A stretch of DNA of 7,631 nt from Solirubrobacteraceae bacterium (GTDB lineage Bacteria > Actinomycetota > Thermoleophilia > Solirubrobacterales > Solirubrobacteraceae): contig JAUJME010000070.1 of NCBI GenBank assembly GCA_030447005.1, forward strand, positions 1 to 7,631. Direction: 5' to 3'. The position numbers and the translations under genes were made by a program. The notes beneath the pieces are model-generated. The model was not told where the DNA came from. It saw only the letters and a list, made by a program, of their open reading frames with translations, and made no database searches. How positions within the stretch are numbered: position 1 is the stretch's first letter; the number at the start of each line of letters is the position of its first letter. Of this stretch, positions 1-5,554 are shown piece by piece.

Positions 1-905
1 GCCATGACGGCGCGGTGATCGGAGGGCGGCAGGTCGTGCACGCTCACCCGGTGGGGCTCGATCGAGCGCTCGGCGAGGACGTGGTCGATGGCCACGGGCG
101 GCGGGAAGCGGCGGTTGGCGCGCCAGGTGGTCGCCAGGCCCTTCCCGGTCTCCGCGGCGGCGTCGGCGTAGCCCGTGTCGAGCAGCCGCCGCAGCTCGGC
201 GTGGTCGAGCGTCGCGTTGAAGTCGCCGGCGAGGACGAGCGGCGGGCCGGGGCGGCTCGCCGGCGGCAGCGCGCGCAGGTCGTGGCGCCAGAGGGGCATG
301 AGCGACCCGCGCAGCGGCGCGGGCGGGTGGACGGAGACGACCGTGAAGCGCGCGCCCGTCGGGTGGCGGACGACCGCGGCGGTCATCGCGAACGCGGTGC
401 CGCGCGGCGGGGCGGCCCGCTCGAGCGGGAGTCGCGAGTAGATGCCGGTGCCGCGGTAGGTCGGGCGCGGCTCGGCCTCGCGGTGGGCGAAGGCCCGCCG
501 CAGCTCCGCGTCGAGCTCCGGCGTGAGCTCCTGGACGGCGAGGACGTCGGCGCGCTCCCGCCGCGCGAGCGCGATCAGCCGGCTCGCCGGCACCGAGCCG
601 TCGAGGACGTTGGCGCTCAGGACGCGGACCGCGTTGCCCGGCGGGCCCTCCTCGTAGAGCCGGCCTCCGGCGGCGCGCGGGACCACCGCGACGAGCAGCG
701 CCACGGCGGCGAGGGCGCCGACCGACGCGGCGCCGCGCCGCCGCAGGAGGAGCGCAGCGAGTGCGGCGACGACCGCACCGGCGGCCGCATAGGGCGTGAA
801 CGCGGCGAGCGGCACGAGCGGATAGCCCCGCTCGAGGCCGCCCAGGCGCATGACCGCCCACGCCGCCGCCGGCAGCACGAGCGCCCAGGCGAGGACCGCC
901 CTCAA
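1..905 (-). CDS. Membrane-anchored endonuclease/exonuclease/phosphatase (EEP) family protein, 3' end cut by window edge
   Basis: I read 301 codons before the left edge. Three hydrophobic segments come first (about residues 2-18, 31-54, 60-77), then an EEP domain with all its hallmark motifs: VRVLSANVLDG (93-103), VLAVQELTPE (121-130, catalytic Glu), VVSVHPPAP (189-197), VLAGDFNAT (224-232), AIDHVLAE (272-279) and PSDHRAV (294-300). The SDH motif lies near the C-terminus of this family, so few residues should be missing. The TTG start at 905-903 overlaps the TGA of the upstream permease gene (TTGA), which suggests translational coupling; a downstream ATG at 851 would delete the first membrane helix. 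With three helices and the N-terminus inside, the EEP domain would sit outside the membrane. That is the layout of the glycopeptide-resistance phosphatase VanJ of Streptomyces. Phosphoesterase activity is well supported; the substrate (nucleic acid, phospholipid or polyprenyl pyrophosphate) is not shown by the sequence. Confidence 0.9.
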   Translation of the reverse strand, partial: MRAVLAWALVLPAAAWAVMRLGGLERGYPLVPLAAFTPYAAAGAVVAALAALLLRRRGAASVGALAAVALLVAVVPRAAGGRLYEEGPPGNAVRVLSANVLDGSVPASRLIALARRERADVLAVQELTPELDAELRRAFAHREAEPRPTYRGTGIYSRLPLERAAPPRGTAFAMTAAVVRHPTGARFTVVSVHPPAPLRGSLMPLWRHDLRALPPASRPGPPLVLAGDFNATLDHAELRRLLDTGYADAAAETGKGLATTWRANRRFPPPVAIDHVLAERSIEPHRVSVHDLPPSDHRAVM

Positions 906-2260
906 CCGAACCGCTTGAGCCCGAGCCGCGCGAGCGCCCCGAACCCCAGCGTGAGCGCCGCGAGGTGGGCGAGCGGGCGGGCGAGGCCCGGGTCGGCGTC
1001 GTTGAGCGCCGCATTGAGCGCTTGCAGCGCCGGCTTGAACGGGAAGACCGCGGAGACGACCTGGATGACGTCGTAGAGCCCCTCGGCCACCGCGCCGGCG
1101 GGGACCAGCGCGAGGAAGGCGATCGGCAGCGAGAGCAGGAAGGCCAGCAGCGACGCCGCGCGCACCTCGCGCGCCAGGCCGCCGATCGCCACGCCCATGG
1201 CGGCGAACGCCAGCGCGCTGAGCGCGATCGCCGGGATCCACAGCGGCGCGCGGCCCCAGTCGAGCCCGACGAACAGGGCGAGGCCGACCAGCATCACCGC
1301 CGTCACCAGGAACGAGCAGAGCGCCGCGAGGCCGATCTTCTCGGCGAGCAGGCCGGCGCGCGAGACCAGGCCGCGCACGAGGCGCGAGAACGCGTGCTCC
1401 TCGCGCTCGAGCGCCAGCATCCCGGCCGCGAGCAGGAGCGTCACGAACATCAGCGAGATGGTCACGCTGACCGCCACCGCGAAGGCGTCGAGCGGCGTCT
1501 TCTTGCCCTCGAGCACGGTCTGCTTGACCTGTACCGGCGAGCCGACGGAGGCGAGGACCTCGTCGGAGAGGTCGAGGTTGTCGATCGCGAGCTTCGCGAA
1601 GTTCGACACCTGGGCGAGCGCCACGCGCTCCGGCGCGCCGCGTGGCAGCGAGGCGATCGAGGCCTCCACGATGGTCCGGGCGCGCTCGAGGCCGAGGACC
1701 GTGATCTGCTGGCCGAGCAGCGAGAACTCGCCGCCCTCGAGCAGGATCCCCAGGTACCGGCCGGCCAGCTTGGTCAGCTCGCCGGTGAGGGCGCGGTTGG
1801 CGTCGCCGAGCCGCGAGTCGATCAGCGACTCGACGTACTGGCGCTTGAGCGGGTCCTCGGCGTTGTAGTAGACCTCGATCGTCGGCCGCTGGGGGCTGCC
1901 CGACAGGTTGATCGCGCCGCGGAGCTTGTCGACGGCGTCGGCGGGGATGACCAGCGCGCCGAGCGCCTCGCCCTCGCGGACCTTGGCGATCGCCTCTTCG
2001 CGGGTCTTGACGCGGATCGGCTCGACCGCCTCGAAGAGCTTGCCCGCGTAGCTCGAGGCGTCGAACGTCTCGCCCCCCACGTTGAACTCGTTGTCGTCCG
2101 GCGGCACGAGGTTGGCGAAGGCCACCCGCGGCTTGCCCGGCGGGCTCGACAGCGAGAAGCCGATCAGCACGGCGATGACGATCGGGTAGATCACGAGCAG
2201 GCCGACGAGCAGCGGCGAGCGCCGCAGGATCTGGAGGTCCTTGAGCAGGAGCCAGCGCAC
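902..2260 (-). CDS. ABC-2 type transporter permease with large extracytoplasmic domain
   Basis: The protein is 452 residues. It begins with a short cytoplasmic stretch (MRWLLLKDLQILRRSP), one membrane helix at about 16-37, and then a long soluble, mostly polar region (about 38-258) that should face the cell exterior. Five further hydrophobic segments follow at about 259-284, 308-332, 340-362, 368-388 and 430-447. The loop after the second helix (EREEHAFSRLVRGLVSR, 285-301, then LLAEK) is the usual ABC-2 cytoplasmic coupling region. This is the layout of the YhhJ/YbhR-like ABC-2 permeases, which export drugs, lipids or polymers. The start is GTG at 2260-2258, ten bases after the stop of the ATPase gene, with only a weak AGGCG-like ribosome site. 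It pairs with the ATPase upstream in the same operon and overlaps the EEP gene at its end. The transported substrate is unknown; ABC-2 permeases of this type often act as homodimers. Confidence 0.93.
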   Translation of the reverse strand: MRWLLLKDLQILRRSPLLVGLLVIYPIVIAVLIGFSLSSPPGKPRVAFANLVPPDDNEFNVGGETFDASSYAGKLFEAVEPIRVKTREEAIAKVREGEALGALVIPADAVDKLRGAINLSGSPQRPTIEVYYNAEDPLKRQYVESLIDSRLGDANRALTGELTKLAGRYLGILLEGGEFSLLGQQITVLGLERARTIVEASIASLPRGAPERVALAQVSNFAKLAIDNLDLSDEVLASVGSPVQVKQTVLEGKKTPLDAFAVAVSVTISLMFVTLLLAAGMLALEREEHAFSRLVRGLVSRAGLLAEKIGLAALCSFLVTAVMLVGLALFVGLDWGRAPLWIPAIALSALAFAAMGVAIGGLAREVRAASLLAFLLSLPIAFLALVPAGAVAEGLYDVIQVVSAVFPFKPALQALNAALNDADPGLARPLAHLAALTLGFGALARLGLKRFG

Positions 2261-2270
2261 GCCGTCGCGC

Positions 2271-2996
2271 CTAGTGCCCGCGCTCGTGCAGGAACGCGAC
2301 GAAGGCCGCCTCGAAGTCGCGCCCGCCGCCGACCTCCCGCTGCAGGCCGGCCGGCGAGCCCGAGAACAGCAGCTCGCCGTCGGCGAGGACGAGCACCCGG
2401 TCGGCGTAGCGCTCGGCCTCGCCCACGTTGTGGGTGGAGTAGACGACGGTGGTGCCGCCGGTGGCCAGGCCGCCCACGAAGCCCCACAGGATCTCGCGCT
2501 GGCGGGGATCCAGCGACGAGGAGGGCTCGTCGAGCAGCAGCACGGGCGGGTCGCCGAGCACGCCGATGGCGATGTTGACCCGCTGCTGGTTGCCGCCCGA
2601 GAGGCGGCCGACCTCGTCGCCCGCGCGGGCGCTGAGGCCGGTCTGCTCGAGCATCCGCGCCACCACCGCGTCGGGGTCGCCGACCTTCTCGAGGCGGGCG
2701 AACAGCCGCAGGTTCTCGCGCACGGAGAGCTTGCGGTAGAGGGAGGGCTGCTGCGGGACCCACCCGACGTCGCGCGCGGGGCGCGAGACGGTCCCGGCGG
2801 TCGGCTCGAGGGAGCCGGCGAGGATCTGCAGCAGCGTCGTCTTGCCCGCGCCGTTGGGGCCGATGATCGCCAGGCGCTCGCCCGGCGCGGCGGCGAACGA
2901 GACGCCCTGGAGGGCGCGCCGGTCGCCGTAGGCCTTCGTGACGCCGTCGGCGGCGAGGGCCGGCGGCGCGGCGGAGGCGGTCGAGGGCGCGGCCAT
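2271..2996 (-). CDS. ABC transporter ATP-binding protein
   Basis: The 241-residue length is normal for a single nucleotide-binding domain. All motifs are intact and in order: Walker A GPNGAGKT (46-53), Q-loop VPQQPSL (80-86), ABC signature LSGGNQQR (132-139), Walker B VLLLDEPSS (152-160), D-loop SLD (161-163) and H-loop His189 in STHN. It should energise the permease encoded next. The first 15 or so residues are a low-complexity Ala/Ser/Pro stretch before the domain begins, so translation could start slightly later, but the ATG at 2996 has AGGGG four bases upstream and is the best start. It lies 27 bp after the lipoprotein stop and 10 bp before the permease start, so the three are probably co-transcribed. 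It belongs to the DRA/CcmA-like exporter ATPases by general look; substrate specificity comes from the permease. Confidence 0.96.
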   Translation of the reverse strand: MAAPSTASAAPPALAADGVTKAYGDRRALQGVSFAAAPGERLAIIGPNGAGKTTLLQILAGSLEPTAGTVSRPARDVGWVPQQPSLYRKLSVRENLRLFARLEKVGDPDAVVARMLEQTGLSARAGDEVGRLSGGNQQRVNIAIGVLGDPPVLLLDEPSSSLDPRQREILWGFVGGLATGGTTVVYSTHNVGEAERYADRVLVLADGELLFSGSPAGLQREVGGGRDFEAAFVAFLHERGH

Positions 2997-3023
2997 CGCG
3001 CCCCTGAGGGTATTGGGCGGCGC

Positions 3024-3941
3024 TCAGCGGTCGTCGCGCTTGGCGACGAGCTCCTGGAGCGCCGCGACGAAGTCCTGGATCGGCTCGGCGTCGGCCGGCG
3101 GGGTCACCGCGACCGTCTTCCCCACGTCGGAGTACTCGGCCCGGTACTCGAGCGTCCCGCCCGTGGTCCCGCCGGCGGCGGCGCGGTTGGCCTCGGGCGT
3201 CGTGAACCGCGTGGCCACGACGATGCGGCGCAGCGTCCGGTCCTCGGCCACCTCGGCGGTGAAGCTCGGGGCGGCGAAGGCGCGCTCGATGTCGCGGCGG
3301 CGCTCCGGCGTGAGGTCGAGCGACGGCACCTGGGTCCCGCCCGCGGGCTGCTGGGCGCGGACCGTCCCGAGCAGCCGGGCGACCTGGTCGGCGATCTTCC
3401 CGGAGGAGAGCTTGCCCGTGTAGCGGGTGGTGGTGGCCCCGGCCACCGTGCCCGCGCCGGCCTCCTCGACCTGCTCGATCGCGCCGAGCGGGTCGATGCC
3501 GATCGCGGCGAGCCCCGAGCCGGCGCCGGGCGTGCCGCCGGCGCCCTGGGTCGCCTGGGCGACCGCCTGGGTGCCGACCTCGAAGTCCTGGCCGCCCAGG
3601 CGGACGTACACGTTGGAGCCCGTCGACACGAACCGGCTCTCGAGGCTCTGGCCGAAGCCGGAGAAGCCGACCTTCCAGTCGAAGCTCGCGAGCTTGCCGG
3701 CACCGTTGGAGCGCAGCGGGCCGTCGAGGGTGAGATCGATGGGCGCCGTGCCGACGTCGGCCGGCGGGTTGTCGAGGGTGATCCGGACCCGGACGGCCGC
3801 CGTCGCGGACTCGATCGGGCGGACGGAGGCGAGCGCCTCGCGGGCATCGTCCTTCGACGCCGCCGAGCCGCCGTCGCCGCCTCCGCAGGCGGTCGCGAGG
3901 CAGGCGAGCAGGAGGACGGGGAGATGGGCGAGACGCGGCAT
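3024..3941 (-). CDS. Exported lipoprotein, LolA/LprG-like fold suspected
   Basis: The protein is 305 residues, starting at ATG 3941-3939. It opens with a signal peptide (MPRLAHLPVLLLACLATAC) ending in a lipobox-like LATAC, which makes Cys19 the probable lipidated residue; a Gly/Asp/Ser-rich linker follows. The mature part reads as alternating beta strands: RVRITLDN, IDLTLDGPLR, FDWKVGFSGFG, ESRFVSTGSNVYVRLGGQDF (101-120), then TTRYTGKLSSGKIADQ (171-186), and a strand-rich end. The order 'strand, GSNVYVRLGGQDFEV, later TRYTGKL' is what I associate with LolA-like and LppX/LprG-type actinobacterial lipoproteins, which hold a lipid in a hydrophobic cavity. That assignment is by appearance only. 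The in-frame reading continues upstream of 3941 without a stop, but those residues are shadow of the opposite-strand gene and precede a perfect signal peptide, so I reject them. There is no clear ribosome site. First gene of the minus-strand operon with the ABC exporter. Confidence 0.88.
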   Translation of the reverse strand: MPRLAHLPVLLLACLATACGGGDGGSAASKDDAREALASVRPIESATAAVRVRITLDNPPADVGTAPIDLTLDGPLRSNGAGKLASFDWKVGFSGFGQSLESRFVSTGSNVYVRLGGQDFEVGTQAVAQATQGAGGTPGAGSGLAAIGIDPLGAIEQVEEAGAGTVAGATTTRYTGKLSSGKIADQVARLLGTVRAQQPAGGTQVPSLDLTPERRRDIERAFAAPSFTAEVAEDRTLRRIVVATRFTTPEANRAAAGGTTGGTLEYRAEYSDVGKTVAVTPPADAEPIQDFVAALQELVAKRDDR

Positions 3942-4053
3942 GGCGTCACTGTGGCACGGGCCGCGGGCCCCGGAAAGACCCAGGACCGGTCCCGGATCCA
4001 AGTTGAGACCCGGGACCCTCGCGGAGATCGCGGCCCGGCCTGAGACTGCTGGC
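3942..4053. promoter_or_regulatory. Divergent intergenic region between lipoprotein operon and pilin-fusion gene
   Basis: These 112 bp separate two divergently transcribed units and must hold both promoters unless one starts inside a gene. I see a TTGAGA at 4003-4008 that could be a plus-strand -35, but no convincing -10 at the right distance. The region also holds a perfect 10-bp palindrome GGACCGGTCC (3983-3992) and an inverted repeat (3988-3995 and 4010-4017). Neither gene start has a strong Shine-Dalgarno sequence. Confidence 0.55.
3988..4017. repeat. 8-bp inverted repeat with 14-bp spacer, possible operator
   Basis: GGTCCCGG at 3988-3995 is the exact reverse complement of CCGGGACC at 4010-4017. 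The left arm also overlaps the perfect palindrome GGACCGGTCC (3983-3992). The position between divergent promoters, straddling the TTGAGA at 4003-4008, would suit a transcription factor site. In DNA this rich in G and C, 8-bp G/C arms arise by chance fairly often, so the functional reading is tentative. Confidence 0.4.
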
Positions 4054-5136
4054 ATGTCCCAGAGCCGCGCCCTCCGCCGCTTCGGCTCCGACCGCGGCCA
4101 GACCGCGTCGGAGTACATGGGCGTGCTGCTGATCGTCGCGGTGCTCATCGGCGCCCTGGCCGGCTCGGAGCTCCCGGGCCAGCTCGCGCGGGCCATCGGC
4201 GCGCAGATCGCCAAGATCGACGGCGCGGGGCCCAAGGGCGGCGGCAAGGGCGGCGGCAAGGGCGCTCCCGGCGCTCCCGGACAGCCCGGCGCCCCCGGCG
4301 CCGGCGCTCCGAACGACCCCAACGCCGCGGCCGACCCCAACGCCCCGGGCGCCCCCGGCGACCCCGGCGCGCTCGCCGCCTGCCTCTCGACCGCGACCAT
4401 CGGCTACTGCGCGAAGGTCCTCGATCCCGCGCGCTACTTCGTCGAGACGCGCCCGAACGCCCAGCTCGACCGCATCCAGGTCCTCACCAAGCAGCTCACG
4501 AGCGGCGGGCTGCGGACCGGGACGCCCGAGTTCAACCGCGTCGTCGCCGAGCGCGAGAAGGCGGTCGCCGCCTACCTCAAGGCCAAGAAGCTGGCCGGCA
4601 ACCCGGGGCTCCGCGCGGTCAACCGCATCAAGCAGGTGGTGGACCCGCGGATCAAGGACTTCCAGGCCAAGCCGGCGCGCAAGCCGCTCAAGACGCCCAG
4701 CGGGTCGGCCGCCCGGCGCGTCCTCGACTTCTCGCACAAGCACGGCTCGAAGATGGTCAAGGGCGCGGGCATCACGGGCGCGGCGCTGAGCGCTTACACC
4801 AACGTGAAGAAGGAAGGCGTCGGCAAGGGGCTCACCCAGACGGCCGGCTCGATCGCGGGCGGCTACGGCGCCGGAGCCATCGCCGCCACGGGCTGCGCGG
4901 CGCTTGCGGTCACCGGCGTCGGGGCCGTGGCGTGCGGGGTCGGCGTGGTCGTCATCGGCGTGGCGGGCAGCGAGCTCGGCAAGCGCGCCGCGGGAGCCGT
5001 GTACGACGGCGCGGCCGCCGGCGTCCGGAAGGTCTCCCAGGTCGCCACGGGCGCCGCCAAGGAGGTCTACAAGGAGGGCAAGAAGGTCCTCGAGAAGGGC
5101 CGCAAGGTCGCCTCGGCGCTCAACCCCTTCGACTAG
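4054..5136 (+). CDS. Flp-type prepilin N-terminus fused to collagen-like linker and glycine-zipper membrane domain
   Basis: The product is 360 residues. Residues 1-15 are a basic leader ending in DRG; then QTASEY and a hydrophobic helix (about 22-37). Cutting after Gly15 puts Glu20 at +5 and Tyr21 at +6, the Flp (Tad, class III) prepilin pattern. A mature Flp subunit is normally only about 50-60 residues, but here the chain goes on: a Gly/Lys then Gly-Ala-Pro repeat linker (61-105), a Cys pair (110, 119), a charged helical region (about 120-235), a glycine-rich hydrophobic domain (about 236-318, with GSIAGGYGAGAIAATG at 265-280 and Cys281/Cys294), and a Lys-rich amphipathic tail ending ALNPFD. 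The glycine-zipper part resembles membrane-inserting or pretoxin regions of polymorphic toxins. The ATG at 4054 has little ribosome-site support, but it gives the natural prepilin leader. Role unknown: effector carried on a pilus or pseudopilus system, or a surface structural protein. No tad assembly genes are in the window. Confidence 0.85.
   Translation: MSQSRALRRFGSDRGQTASEYMGVLLIVAVLIGALAGSELPGQLARAIGAQIAKIDGAGPKGGGKGGGKGAPGAPGQPGAPGAGAPNDPNAAADPNAPGAPGDPGALAACLSTATIGYCAKVLDPARYFVETRPNAQLDRIQVLTKQLTSGGLRTGTPEFNRVVAEREKAVAAYLKAKKLAGNPGLRAVNRIKQVVDPRIKDFQAKPARKPLKTPSGSAARRVLDFSHKHGSKMVKGAGITGAALSAYTNVKKEGVGKGLTQTAGSIAGGYGAGAIAATGCAALAVTGVGAVACGVGVVVIGVAGSELGKRAAGAVYDGAAAGVRKVSQVATGAAKEVYKEGKKVLEKGRKVASALNPFD
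4234..4368 (+). repeat. Collagen-like Gly/Pro/Ala repeat segment in the pilin-fusion gene
   Basis: Codons 61-105 encode low-complexity sequence. At the DNA level AAGGGCGGCGGC occurs twice in tandem (4234-4245, 4246-4257), GGCGCTCCC is repeated directly after, and GACCCCAACGCC occurs twice further on (DPNA units). The protein shows KGGG repeats, GAPGAPGQPGAPGAG, then NDPNAAADPNAP and GAPGDPG. Not all triplets are Gly-X-Y, so it is a flexible or partly collagen-like spacer rather than a full collagen domain. Such tracts can change length between strains by slippage. Confidence 0.8.
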
Positions 5137-5141
5137 GGTGG
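5135..5141 (+). promoter_or_regulatory. Ribosome binding site deciding the start of the three-helix membrane protein
   Basis: AGGGTGG overlaps the stop codon (TAG, 5134-5136) of the pilin-fusion gene and lies at a normal distance before GTG 5147. The alternative in-frame GTG at 5138 lies inside this site and has no usable site of its own, so 5147 is preferred. The overlap with the upstream stop suggests translational coupling. Confidence 0.6.
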
Positions 5142-5146
5142 CGCCG

Positions 5147-5554
5147 GTGACCGCCTGGGCCGTGCTCTTTCTGCTCGCCGCGCTGTTCTTCGCCGTCATC
5201 GGCGCGGCCGCCTCCCGGAAGATCTGGCGCGGCGAGTCCGCGCTGGTCCCCGAGGTCACCCCCGAGTGGTGGCTGCTCGGCGCGGGTGCATGGCGGGGCC
5301 TGACCCGGGCTCTCCCGGCGATCGTCCCGTTCGGCGTGCTCACCTTCCTGGCCATGACGGTGCAGGAGCTGGTCGGGGTCGAGACCGCCGAGGGCGATCT
5401 CGCGCTCGCCGCCGCCGGGCTGGTCGTCTTCGCCGGCCTCCTCGTCTATCTCTCGATCACGCTCTACAACCGCCCGCGGTTCCTCGTCCCGCCGCCCGTC
5501 CGCCGGCAGCCGGGCCTGCTCGAGGAGCGGCGGCGGCGCACCCGGCGCGGTTAG
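5147..5554 (+). CDS. Small three-helix membrane protein, possible partner or immunity protein of the upstream gene
   Basis: With the GTG start at 5147 the protein is 135 residues; GTG 5138 would add three. I see three hydrophobic segments: about 3-21 (WAVLFLLAALFFAVIGA), 55-73 (ALPAIVPFGVLTFLAM) and 85-106 (LALAAAGLVVFAGLLVYLS). An acidic, Trp-containing loop (RGESALVPEVTPEWW, 28-42) lies between the first two, and the C-terminus is a very basic tail (EERRRRTRRG). I do not recognise a family. It follows the pilin-fusion gene by 10 bp on the same strand, with a ribosome site overlapping that gene's stop, so the two are almost surely co-expressed. Membrane proteins encoded directly after a pore-forming toxin are commonly its immunity proteins; that role here is inference from position and topology only. 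It may equally be a generic membrane protein. Its stop overlaps that of the convergent transporter gene. Confidence 0.8.
   Translation: MTAWAVLFLLAALFFAVIGAAASRKIWRGESALVPEVTPEWWLLGAGAWRGLTRALPAIVPFGVLTFLAMTVQELVGVETAEGDLALAAAGLVVFAGLLVYLSITLYNRPRFLVPPPVRRQPGLLEERRRRTRRG

Noticed and set aside
15..1076. 353-residue open frame on the plus strand at the left edge
   Set aside because: It is opposite the EEP gene, which shows six family motifs in order; the plus-strand product has none.
965..2578. 537-residue open frame on the plus strand opposite the permease gene
   Set aside because: Composition is Arg, Glu, Asp and Gln repeats typical of antisense reading of a hydrophobic protein; the minus strand has a clear ABC-2 permease.
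3958..3970. GGGCC-GCG-GGCCC hairpin as a terminator
   Set aside because: The stem is only five pairs, has no T-run, and lies upstream of both gene starts, where a terminator is not expected.
2241..4043. 600-residue open frame on the plus strand across the ABC ATPase and lipoprotein genes
   Set aside because: Its product is Arg/Gly/Glu/Ala-rich low complexity with no motif, and it lies antisense to two genes with intact family motifs and a signal peptide. Long antisense frames are expected at this G+C content.
3946..5355. 469-residue minus-strand frame opposite the pilin fusion
   Set aside because: Low-complexity Gly/Arg/Leu/Asp product; the plus strand has a prepilin signature, a coherent domain order and a downstream coupled gene.
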